Positions 34,560 to 42,545 of a DNA stretch of 44,673 nt are shown here, one piece after another. The stretch is taken from contig CANIAS010000020.1 in assembly GCA_947465495.1 (NCBI GenBank), positions 1 to 44,673 of the forward strand. The letters are read 5' to 3'. The translations under genes and the position numbers were made by a program. The DNA is from Candidatus Pollutiaquabacter sp. (GTDB lineage Bacteria; Bacteroidota; Bacteroidia; AKYH767-A; 2013-40CM-41-45). Within the stretch, counting starts at the first letter, position 1. Every line of letters begins with the position of its first letter. Under the pieces are notes generated by a model. It made no database searches. It was not told the origin of the DNA and saw only the letters and a list, made by a program, of their open reading frames with translations.

Positions 34560-34591
34560 TTGACACCCCCCCTTTTTTTGATCTATATTTG
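34560..34591 (+). promoter_or_regulatory. Promoter of glnN with C7T7 tract in the spacer
   Basis: TTG (34560-34562), 21 bases, then TATATTTG (34584-34591) match the phylum promoter. The spacer contains seven Cs (34566-34572) followed by seven Ts (34573-34579). The leader to the ATG at 34651 is about 55 bases. Confidence 0.7.
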
Positions 34592-34650
34592 AAAAAAAAT
34601 TAAAAGTTCTGTTATTCACTCCTTTTAAATTCAACTAATCCGATCAACCA

Positions 34651-36840
34651 ATGAGCAACATCCGATTCCGTGCATTGGAAACCATGCACCACCGCAAGCC
34701 GGTCGCGGTACAACTTCCCGAAGGAAAAGTCTCTGATTATTTCGCCCTGAATGTGTTCAATCAAGAGCAAATGCAGAAGTATTTGTCAAAAGACGCCTAC
34801 CGTGCCGTCCTCGATGCCATTGACCATGGTGCAGGGATTGATCGTAAGATGGCAGGACAGATAGCTATTGGCATGAAAGAATGGGCCAACAGCAAAGGGG
34901 CTACTCACTATACTCACTGGTTCCAGCCGCTGACTGGTCTAACTGCCGAAAAGCACGACTCCTTTTTTGAGACCAGTGATGGCAAAGCGCTGGAGCAGTT
35001 TTCAGGCAATGCCTTGGTACAACAGGAGCCGGATGCCTCATCGTTCCCCAGCGGCGGCATACGCAACACGTTTGAAGCCCGCGGTTATACTGCTTGGGAC
35101 CCTAGTTCACCAGCATTTATCATGGAACGCGGCGGCGGCAAGACACTCTGCATCCCTACGATCTTCGTATCCTATACTGGTGAAACATTGGATAATAAAG
35201 CACCGCTTCTGAAAGCATTGACCATGCTGGACAAAGCAGCGGTTGACGTCTGCCAATATTTCGATAAGGACGTCACCAAAGTACATGCTACGTTGGGCGT
35301 TGAGCAAGAGTACTTCCTGGTCGATACATCCATTCTAAATACGCGTCCGGACCTACAAATTACCGGGCGCACGTTGTTTGGACATGCTCCTGCCAAAGGG
35401 CAACAATTAGAAGACCATTATTTTGGTTCGATTCCGGATCGTGTGTACGCATTCATGCTCGACTTCGAGCAGGAGTCCTATAAATTAGGAATTCCGCTCA
35501 AGACACGACACAACGAAGTTGCACCTAGTCAGTTTGAATGCGCTCCTGTTTTTGAAGAAATCAACTTGGCGGTGGATCATAATTTATTGCTGATGGACAT
35601 CATGGAAAAAGTAGCTCGCCGACACAACTTTGCGGTGCTCTTCCACGAGAAACCTTATTCCGGCATCAATGGAAGCGGCAAACACAACAACTGGAGTCTG
35701 GGAACAAACACAGGCAAGAATCTACTTTCGCCAGGATCGACGCCGAAGAGTAACCTCATGTTCCTAACGTTCTTCATCAACACCATTCGTGCGGTGTATG
35801 AGCATGCCGACCTATTGCGTGCGAGTATAGCTTCTGCGAGTAACGACCACCGACTGGGAGCCAACGAAGCGCCTCCAGCCATTATGTCTATTTTCTTAGG
35901 AGGTCAACTTTCTAAGGTGCTGAACGACCTGGAAAAGAGTGTCGGCGAGAAGAAACTTACGCCAGACGAGAAGACCGAACTCAAACTCAACATCGGCAAA
36001 ATTCCAGAGATTCTGCTTGACAACACCGATCGTAACAGAACGTCTCCGTTTGCTTTCACCGGAAATAAATTCGAGTTCCGTGCGGTAGGCTCCTCCGCCA
36101 ATTGCTCCAGTTCGATGACAGTGCTCAACACCATCGTTGCTGAACAATTGAACAACTTCAAGAAAGAAGTAGATCTGTTAATCGACAAAGGCATGAAGAA
36201 GGATGAAGCCATTCTGAAAGTTCTTCGTCGTTATATTGTTGAGTCGAAAAACATCCGGTTTGAAGGAAACGGCTATGGCGATGAATGGGTGAAAGAGGCT
36301 AAGCGACGTGGACTTTCCAACATACAGACGACGCCATTGGCGCTGGATGCATTTGTAACAAAGAAGTCTTTGAAGCTTTTTGAAAGCATGAACATTTTCA
36401 ATCATCGCGAAGCAGAAGCTCGTCATGAAATCATGTTAGAAACCTACATCAAGAAAATTCAAATCGAAGCACGAGTGATGGGCGATATGGCCATCAATCA
36501 CATTCTACCTGCTGCCATTAAATATCAAACTTCATTGGCAAATAACATCGAGTCCTTGCAAGACATCGGTTTGAAGGCAGATATGTATGCCACTCAGATG
36601 GAGCAGATCCGGGAAATTTCAGGGCACATCACCACCATTAAAAAGAACGTTGATGCCATGGTGGAAGCTCGCCGTCGAGCCAATAAAGTAGAAAATGTCC
36701 GTGATCGTGCTATTCTATACTGCGACAAAGTCAAGGTCTACTTTGACGTTATCCGAGAACACGTTGACAAGCTAGAGATGCTGGTCGATGACGAGATTTG
36801 GCCATTGGCAAAATACCGTGAATTGGTAAACGTTCGCTAA
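34651..36840 (+). CDS. glnN: Glutamine synthetase type III
   Basis: GlnN makes glutamine from glutamate and ammonia with ATP. The 729 residues are typical of the large GSIII class rather than the ~470-residue GSI. The N-terminal GSIII-specific part contains THYTHWFQPLTG. The catalytic region has GVEQEYFLVD, the NGSGKHNNWSLGTN ammonium/glutamate loop and RLGANEAPPAIMS. The C-terminal helical part includes EARHEIMLETYIKKIQIEAR, also characteristic. No glnB or amt gene is adjacent. It has its own promoter (34560-34591) with an unusual homopolymer spacer and its own terminator, so it is a single-gene unit. Confidence 0.97.
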   Translation: MSNIRFRALETMHHRKPVAVQLPEGKVSDYFALNVFNQEQMQKYLSKDAYRAVLDAIDHGAGIDRKMAGQIAIGMKEWANSKGATHYTHWFQPLTGLTAEKHDSFFETSDGKALEQFSGNALVQQEPDASSFPSGGIRNTFEARGYTAWDPSSPAFIMERGGGKTLCIPTIFVSYTGETLDNKAPLLKALTMLDKAAVDVCQYFDKDVTKVHATLGVEQEYFLVDTSILNTRPDLQITGRTLFGHAPAKGQQLEDHYFGSIPDRVYAFMLDFEQESYKLGIPLKTRHNEVAPSQFECAPVFEEINLAVDHNLLLMDIMEKVARRHNFAVLFHEKPYSGINGSGKHNNWSLGTNTGKNLLSPGSTPKSNLMFLTFFINTIRAVYEHADLLRASIASASNDHRLGANEAPPAIMSIFLGGQLSKVLNDLEKSVGEKKLTPDEKTELKLNIGKIPEILLDNTDRNRTSPFAFTGNKFEFRAVGSSANCSSSMTVLNTIVAEQLNNFKKEVDLLIDKGMKKDEAILKVLRRYIVESKNIRFEGNGYGDEWVKEAKRRGLSNIQTTPLALDAFVTKKSLKLFESMNIFNHREAEARHEIMLETYIKKIQIEARVMGDMAINHILPAAIKYQTSLANNIESLQDIGLKADMYATQMEQIREISGHITTIKKNVDAMVEARRRANKVENVRDRAILYCDKVKVYFDVIREHVDKLEMLVDDEIWPLAKYRELVNVR

Positions 36841-36863
36841 CCAATTGACTTCAAGTATGATTA

Positions 36864-36897
36864 AAAACGGTTGCCAACTCGGCGACCGTTTTTTTTA
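36864..36897 (+). terminator. Intrinsic terminator after glnN
   Basis: AAAACGGTTGCC (36864-36875) pairs with GGCGACCGTTTT (36881-36892), with one T-G wobble and a 5-base loop, then runs into more Ts. It lies 23 bases past the glnN stop. Confidence 0.88.
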
Positions 36898-36931
36898 TTC
36901 AAAAAGGTCTTCCAAATGCTGATAACTTGCT

Positions 36932-36962
36932 TTGGCAATCCATGAAATTCTTAGTTTCTTTG
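36932..36962 (+). promoter_or_regulatory. Possible promoter of the PorE-like gene
   Basis: TTG (36932-36934), 20 bases, then TTTCTTTG (36955-36962), a one-mismatch -7 box. The leader to the ATG at 37011 would be about 45 bases. Confidence 0.4.
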
Positions 36963-37010
36963 CTACTAGTCAAGTAATTCCATTCCATACTTCATTCAAT
37001 CAAACTTCCT

Positions 37011-39404
37011 ATGAAAAGTCTTAGTAGACTGATTTTCACTGCGCTTTTCGCTTGCGCAGCCCTATTCGCAAGTGCTCAACGCGGGCCCACGTATCAGGCC
37101 GACCAAGCCTTTTTAAAAGGCGACTATTTTGATGCCGCAGCGCTCTATAAAAAAGCCTTTACCAAAGAAAAGAGCAAGGCCAAAAAAGCTGAGATCATTT
37201 TCAAAACCGCAGAGTGCTACCGAATGACGAACGATGTTAAAAATCAGGAAGTATGGTATGCAAAAGCAATCAAGGCAAGTTTCAAAGAGCCGGAAGTTTA
37301 CGTCCGTTATGGTGATGCGTTAAAAGCGAGTGGAAAATACCCTGAAGCTATCGTTCAATATCAAAAGTTCAAGACATTAAGTCCGAACGATAAGCGTGGC
37401 GAACTGGGAGTACGTTCCTGTGAACTTGCCCAGAAATGGAAAGATAAGCCAGGACGTGCTAAAGTCGACAACATTGCTGCTATTAACACCAAGTACAGTG
37501 ATTTCGGAGCAGTTTATTCCAAAAAGGATCATCGTAGCATCATCTTCACATCGGCTCGTCAGGAATCGATGGGGAAGAACAATGACGGTGGGACTGGAGA
37601 GAAATTCCAAGACCTCTTCGAAGCGACCGTTGACAAAAAAGGAAAATGGAGTGCCCCTCGCCCACTGTTAGAACCTGTGAACACCGCAGCTAATGAAGGA
37701 GCCGCATTTCTTGACGCCAAAGGAAATGAAATGTACATGACTCGTTGCGAAGTTGAAAAAGGTAAATTCGGCACCTGTCAGATCTATTATACATTGCGCA
37801 AAGGAGACACCTGGGAAAGCCCTAAACTGATTCCGCTGGCAGCAGATAGCTTTACCGTTGGTCAGCCTTGCTTATCGGCTGATGGCAATCAACTCTATTT
37901 TTCTTCGGACATGGATGGCGGTATCGGCGGGAAAGATCTCTGGGTATCAACTTACGATAAAACCAAAAAAGAATGGAGCAAACCCGTCAACCTCGGACCT
38001 ACCATCAATACGCCGGACGATGACATGTTCCCATTCATCACTTCTGAAAACGTACTCTACTTCGCTTCCAAAGGCCATTTAGGCATGGGTGGTTTGGATA
38101 TTTTCAAAGCGAAGCGCGATGGCAACACTTGGAAAGCTCCAGAGAATCTTAAATACCCGATCAATACATCGTCGGATGATTTCGCCTATGTGCTGGACGA
38201 AAATACTCCTGATAAAGGATTTCTTTCTTCCAACCGCGCATCCGGAAAAGGTGGAGATGACGTTTACACGTGGTACTTGTCTCCGCTTACCTTCACCATT
38301 ACTGGTCGCGTATTTGATGCTGACTCGAAAGAACCGTTGGAAAATGTCTCTATCGAACTTTTCGGAAGCGATGGAACGTCTATTCCGTTTAAGACTGACA
38401 AGACTGGCAGCTACAAATTTGACCTAAAGCCTGAAACCAGCTACAAGCTTTCTGCTACCATGAAGACCTACCTCAACAAGTACCTGGAGGTATCAACAGT
38501 AGGTATGGAACAATCGAAAGATTACATCGGCGATTTCGATTTTGCAATGCGCTCAACATTACGTGCCATTGAATTACCGGAAGTTTACTACGATCTGGGT
38601 AAATGGGACCTCCGTCCTGAATCAAAAAAATCACTGGATGTATTGGTGGTAACTTTAAAAGAAAATCCAACCATTGTTGTGGAGTTGGGATCGCACACGG
38701 ACTCTCGCCCAATACCAATGACGAACGACACACTTTCACAGCGACGTGCTGAATCTGTTGTTGCGTACCTCATCAGCGCCGGTATTGAGACGGAGCGATT
38801 GGTAGCGCGCGGATATGGCGCCACTCAACCACGCGTATTAGATAAGGATCGTGGTAGTTTCAAAAAAGGCGATGTTCTTAACGATGCATTCATCAGTGGT
38901 CTTCCCACTTCTAAATTAAAGGAGGAAGCCTACCAATTAAATCGTCGGACAGAATTCCGTGTATTGCGCACGAATTACATCGACCCTAAAACAGCTGCGG
39001 AAGAAGCTGCGGCTGCGGAATTGACTCCCGTGCTTACTCCTGAAACACCAGTACAGGTTGAAGTGAAGGAAGAAGAGAAAAAAGGTCCAGGAGCATTGTA
39101 TGTTTGTAAGAAGACTGATACTTATAATTCGGTTGCGAAGCAATACGATATTTCGGCTAAAGATTTGAAATCACTCAACGGTATCAAGAACGAACAGATT
39201 GAAGAAGGCATGGAGCTGAAAGTGGAATTGAATGGTGATTACACCGAGTATGACAAGAAATTTTATATTCTTGTGAAAGGAGACGACAGTTGGAAAAATG
39301 TAGCCAAGAAGCTGAACATGAAAGAAGGCGACTTGAAGAAACTGAACAAAGGTCTCAGCGACAACGACTTCCGTCCGGGTAAAAAGATTCGTATCGCCAA
39401 GTAG
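37011..39404 (+). CDS. PorE-like OmpA-family protein with TPR, PD40, CRD, OmpA and two LysM domains
   Basis: The 797-residue protein is exported (signal peptide MKSLSRLIFTALFACAALF, mature from about ASAQ). The domain order is: TPR at about 28-130; a PD40/WD40-like propeller at about 155-425 (with IIFTSARQESMGKNNDG and LYFSSDMDGGIGGKDLW); a carboxypeptidase-regulatory-like domain at about 428-500 (ITGRVFDADSKEPLENVSI); an OmpA peptidoglycan-binding domain at about 520-650 (GSHTDSRP, NRRTEFRV); and two LysM-like domains at about 693-738 and 748-797. The first four domains are the layout of PorE, which anchors type IX secretion to peptidoglycan. The two LysM-like domains are an added feature. 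A T9SS role is inferred, supported by the cargo gene at 23866. Some relatives of this layout have other roles. Confidence 0.84.
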   Translation: MKSLSRLIFTALFACAALFASAQRGPTYQADQAFLKGDYFDAAALYKKAFTKEKSKAKKAEIIFKTAECYRMTNDVKNQEVWYAKAIKASFKEPEVYVRYGDALKASGKYPEAIVQYQKFKTLSPNDKRGELGVRSCELAQKWKDKPGRAKVDNIAAINTKYSDFGAVYSKKDHRSIIFTSARQESMGKNNDGGTGEKFQDLFEATVDKKGKWSAPRPLLEPVNTAANEGAAFLDAKGNEMYMTRCEVEKGKFGTCQIYYTLRKGDTWESPKLIPLAADSFTVGQPCLSADGNQLYFSSDMDGGIGGKDLWVSTYDKTKKEWSKPVNLGPTINTPDDDMFPFITSENVLYFASKGHLGMGGLDIFKAKRDGNTWKAPENLKYPINTSSDDFAYVLDENTPDKGFLSSNRASGKGGDDVYTWYLSPLTFTITGRVFDADSKEPLENVSIELFGSDGTSIPFKTDKTGSYKFDLKPETSYKLSATMKTYLNKYLEVSTVGMEQSKDYIGDFDFAMRSTLRAIELPEVYYDLGKWDLRPESKKSLDVLVVTLKENPTIVVELGSHTDSRPIPMTNDTLSQRRAESVVAYLISAGIETERLVARGYGATQPRVLDKDRGSFKKGDVLNDAFISGLPTSKLKEEAYQLNRRTEFRVLRTNYIDPKTAAEEAAAAELTPVLTPETPVQVEVKEEEKKGPGALYVCKKTDTYNSVAKQYDISAKDLKSLNGIKNEQIEEGMELKVELNGDYTEYDKKFYILVKGDDSWKNVAKKLNMKEGDLKKLNKGLSDNDFRPGKKIRIAK

Positions 39405-39420
39405 CGCTATACCCATCATC

Positions 39421-39456
39421 AAAGCGTTCTGTCCGGAAACGGCGGAACGCTTTTTT
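39421..39456 (+). terminator. Intrinsic terminator after the PorE-like gene
   Basis: AAAGCGTTC (39421-39429) pairs with GAACGCTTT (39445-39453) with an inner CCG/CGG pair and a 4-base loop, followed by Ts. It ends 15 bases before purM. Confidence 0.8.
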
Positions 39457-39470
39457 CATTAAAACCAACC

Positions 39471-40652
39471 ATGCATAAGGATACATCAAAATACGGCTCC
39501 CGCGGAGTTTCCGCCACCAAGGAGGATGTCCATCAGGCCATCCGCGAATTGGACAAAGGGCTTTTTCCAAAAGCCTTTTGCAAAATCGTTCCAGACTACT
39601 TGTCGGGTAGTCAAGAACATTGTATCGTGATGCACGCCGATGGCGCCGGTACAAAATCCTCGCTGGCTTATGCGTATTGGAAGGAAACAGGTGATTTATC
39701 GGTGTGGAAAGGAATCGCCCAAGACGCCATCGTCATGAATCTGGACGATTTGCTGTGCGTAGGGGCAACGGAGAACATACTTCTTTCTTCAACGATTGGC
39801 AGAAATAAAAAACTAATTCCGGGTGACGTAGTAAAGGCATTAATTGCAGGAACAGAAGAACTCTGCGAAGAGCTTCGACAGCATGGGATCTCCATCACAC
39901 TGACTGGAGGCGAGACTGCCGACGTTGGGGACCTTGTTCGAACTGTCATTGTTGACTCGACGGTAGTTGCGCGTATGAAGCGAACAGATGTCATTTCAAA
40001 CGATGGCATCCGACCGGGCGATGTAATCATTGGATTCGCCTCCTATGGTCAAACGACTTATGAAAAAGAATACAACGGCGGAATGGGCAGTAATGGGCTG
40101 ACTTCAGCACGTCACGATGTGTTTGGAAAGTTGGTCGCTGAAAAATATCCCGAGACCTATGACACTACATTGGATTCCAGCGTAACATACTGTGGAAGCC
40201 GCGCATTGACAGAAGAAATTACCATTGGTAATGGAAAATCAATACCCGCTGGAAAATTGGTATTGTCTCCTACCCGCACCTATGCCCCACTCATGAAGCG
40301 CTTATTTGATACTGACCGAGGCGCGATTCATGGCATTGTTCATTGTAGTGGTGGCGGACAAACCAAAGTGTTACACTTCGTAGATCAACTGACCATCATT
40401 AAAGACCAGCTATTTCCGATCCCTCCGCTATTCGACCTCATTCGTCAGGAAAGTGGTACCCATTGGAAAGAAATGTACCAAGTATTCAACATGGGACATC
40501 GCATGGAAGTCTATTGCGATCCTAAAGATGCCGGATGGATCATGGATGCCGCTGCCTCCTTCCACTTGGAGTCTCGCATCGTTGGACGTTGCGAAAGTAG
40601 CTCTGAAAAAAAACTCTTGTTGACGACACCTGAAGGTATCGTCACTTACTAA
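39471..40652 (+). CDS. purM: Phosphoribosylformylglycinamidine cyclo-ligase (AIR synthase) PurM
   Basis: PurM closes FGAM to aminoimidazole ribonucleotide with ATP in purine synthesis. The 393-residue protein belongs to the longer Bacteroidota form. It starts near SRGVSATKEDVHQAI and has HADGAGTKSSLAY, the metal/ATP region DDLLCVGATENILLSSTIGRN and TGGETADVGDLVRTVIVDST. GIVHCSGGGQTKVLH and VFNMGHRMEVYC are in the C-terminal half. The next gene, prfA, follows by 15 bases, so the two are one operon. No other purine gene is adjacent. The start is fixed by a short, compatible N-terminus in relatives. Confidence 0.94.
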   Translation: MHKDTSKYGSRGVSATKEDVHQAIRELDKGLFPKAFCKIVPDYLSGSQEHCIVMHADGAGTKSSLAYAYWKETGDLSVWKGIAQDAIVMNLDDLLCVGATENILLSSTIGRNKKLIPGDVVKALIAGTEELCEELRQHGISITLTGGETADVGDLVRTVIVDSTVVARMKRTDVISNDGIRPGDVIIGFASYGQTTYEKEYNGGMGSNGLTSARHDVFGKLVAEKYPETYDTTLDSSVTYCGSRALTEEITIGNGKSIPAGKLVLSPTRTYAPLMKRLFDTDRGAIHGIVHCSGGGQTKVLHFVDQLTIIKDQLFPIPPLFDLIRQESGTHWKEMYQVFNMGHRMEVYCDPKDAGWIMDAAASFHLESRIVGRCESSSEKKLLLTTPEGIVTY

Positions 40653-40667
40653 ATAAATCACTAAAAC

Positions 40668-41741
40668 ATGTTGCTAGATAAATTAGAAGCAATCCATCAT
40701 CGCTTTCTTGATGTGGAAAATGAATTGAGCGCTCCTGGCGCTATGAGCGACATGAAGCGCTTTGCGCAACTAAACCGCGAATACAAAGACTTGAAGCCCT
40801 TGGTGGAAAAGTACTTTGAATATAAAAACGTTCAGAGCAATCTGGACAATGCCAAACAGGTTGTGCAGACCGAAAAAGACGAAGAGTTCCGTGAGATCGC
40901 GAAATTGGAGATGGAAGAATTGCTACTTCGTAACACAGAATTGGAAGAGCTTATCAAAGTTATGTTAATTCCTGCCGATCCAGAAGATGCTAAAAACGCC
41001 ATTGTCGAAGTACGAGGCGGAACAGGGGGCGATGAAGCAAGCATATTCGCTGGTGATTTATATCGAATGTACATTCGCTTCTGCGAGCGAAAGGGTTGGA
41101 AAATCGAAGTCGTTGATTTTACTGAGGGTACGGCAGGTGGATACAAGGAGATTATTTTCAATGTACACGGCGAAAATGCTTATGGCATCCTTAAATATGA
41201 ATCAGGTGTGCACCGTGTTCAACGTGTACCTGCAACTGAAACTCAAGGAAGAATTCACACATCCGCTGCGACCGTTGTCGTTCTACCAGAAGCCGATGAA
41301 TTCGATGTTGACTTGAAGACAAACGATATCCGCAAAGACTTGTTCTGTTCGTCCGGGCCTGGCGGACAATCAGTAAATACTACCTATTCTGCAGTACGTC
41401 TGACCCACATTCCTACTGGAATTGTAGCTCAGTGCCAAGACCAGAAATCGCAAATCAAGAACTACGAAAAAGCACTTTCCGTGCTTCGTTCCCGCATCTA
41501 TGAGATGGAACTGAACAAAAGGATGGAGGAACAATCCAAGAAACGAAAAACCATGGTTTCTACCGGCGACCGTTCTGCGAAAATCCGGACCTATAACTAT
41601 CCACAGAGTCGGATAACCGACCACCGGATCGGACTAACCCTCTACAATTTATCGAACTTTGTCGATGGTGACATCCATGATATGTTGGAAGCTTTGCAGG
41701 TTGCAGAAAATTCTGAGCGATTGAAAGAAGGAGTGCAATAA
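40668..41741 (+). CDS. prfA: Peptide chain release factor 1
   Basis: RF1 reads UAA and UAG and releases the finished peptide. The 357-residue protein has the tripeptide anticodon PAT in HRVQRVPATETQGRIHTS and the catalytic GGQ in SSGPGGQSVNTTYSAVRL. A helical N-terminal domain (about 1-100) and the family end EALQVAENSERL complete it. PAT rather than SPF identifies RF1 and not RF2, and no programmed frameshift is present. It is downstream of purM with a 15-base gap. The downstream thioredoxin-like gene has its own promoter starting within the prfA 3' end. Confidence 0.97.
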   Translation: MLLDKLEAIHHRFLDVENELSAPGAMSDMKRFAQLNREYKDLKPLVEKYFEYKNVQSNLDNAKQVVQTEKDEEFREIAKLEMEELLLRNTELEELIKVMLIPADPEDAKNAIVEVRGGTGGDEASIFAGDLYRMYIRFCERKGWKIEVVDFTEGTAGGYKEIIFNVHGENAYGILKYESGVHRVQRVPATETQGRIHTSAATVVVLPEADEFDVDLKTNDIRKDLFCSSGPGGQSVNTTYSAVRLTHIPTGIVAQCQDQKSQIKNYEKALSVLRSRIYEMELNKRMEEQSKKRKTMVSTGDRSAKIRTYNYPQSRITDHRIGLTLYNLSNFVDGDIHDMLEALQVAENSERLKEGVQ

Positions 41742-41753
41742 TGCCTACCTTTG
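41721..41753 (+). promoter_or_regulatory. Promoter of the thioredoxin-like gene
   Basis: TTG (41721-41723, inside prfA), 22 bases, then TACCTTTG (41746-41753). The leader to the ATG at 41805 is about 47 bases. Confidence 0.65.
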
Positions 41754-41804
41754 TAGTGGTGAACCTTTATATTTATCAATGAAGCACCCTCGAAACGCCG
41801 AATT

Positions 41805-42404
41805 ATGCATGATTTACGCTTTTCAGATTATCTGAATAAAAGCCTCAGTTACCACGACTACGTCCATTATTTCCACGAAAATACCGTTGCTTTCAAAGAA
41901 GGCATAGAAGTGGTAATTCCCTACGCTGAAACGCTACCCTTAAATTGGCAGCGACACACGCGGAATGAAAAGACCTTTAAATTATCGATTGAATTAGAGG
42001 CGGTACTTGATAAACTGAAACATAAAGTGATCTGGTTGGTCATTTCAGAGCCCTGGTGTGGAGATGCCGCTCAGTGCCTTCCTGGCATTTGTCGGATCGC
42101 CGAAGCGTCCAACGGTAAAATAGATGTTCATATCGTACTTCGGGACACCCATCTGTTATTAATGGATCATTTCCTGACCAATGGAGCCCGGTCTATTCCT
42201 AAATTGATCCAATTGAATCAATCGCTCGAGGTGACTGGCACATGGGGGCCGCGACCAAAAACGGCGCATGATTTAGTCGTGAAATTGAAGAGTGATCCGT
42301 CCACCGAGGACACCTACAAAGATGCGCTACACCGCTGGTACGCGGATGACAAGATGCAATCCTTGCAAACTGAAATACAGGAACTCATCCAGTCGGTACA
42401 ATAA
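41805..42404 (+). CDS. Thioredoxin-like protein (Thioredoxin_9 type) without a CxxC motif
   Basis: The 199-residue cytoplasmic-looking protein has a thioredoxin fold in its central part: VIWLVISEPWCGDAAQCLP with Cys85 at the active-site position and Cys91 six residues on. The normal second Cys of CxxC is Ala88, so the usual CxxC disulfide cannot form in the standard way. A cis-Pro-like SIPKLIQL follows at about 126. The N-terminal 70 residues resemble no enzyme I recognise. Relatives with WCGDAAQ are common in Bacteroidota and uncharacterised. A monothiol or non-redox role is possible; a C85-C91 disulfide is an alternative. No partner gene is apparent. Confidence 0.8.
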   Translation: MHDLRFSDYLNKSLSYHDYVHYFHENTVAFKEGIEVVIPYAETLPLNWQRHTRNEKTFKLSIELEAVLDKLKHKVIWLVISEPWCGDAAQCLPGICRIAEASNGKIDVHIVLRDTHLLLMDHFLTNGARSIPKLIQLNQSLEVTGTWGPRPKTAHDLVVKLKSDPSTEDTYKDALHRWYADDKMQSLQTEIQELIQSVQ

Positions 42405-42510
42405 GTCGGTGAATGCCATCGAACTGATAGGTTTACAGGCAATAGTGTCCATTTTCGTGTCATTAATTGGCTAGGAATGCATCTCCACAATTGGAACAGG
42501 CTCTTCAACC

Positions 42511-42541
42511 TTGATAGATCAAGCCTTATCCCGTAGCTTTG
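42511..42541 (+). promoter_or_regulatory. Promoter directly before the E1 fusion start codon (leaderless)
   Basis: TTG (42511-42513), 20 bases, then TAGCTTTG (42534-42541), followed by exactly four bases and the ATG at 42546. Transcription should begin at or very near the A of ATG. Confidence 0.72.
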
Positions 42542-42545
42542 TAAG

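Noticed and set aside
36245-36426. Minus-strand frame inside glnN as a small gene
   Set aside because: It is entirely covered by the conserved C-terminal part of glnN and has no start signal.
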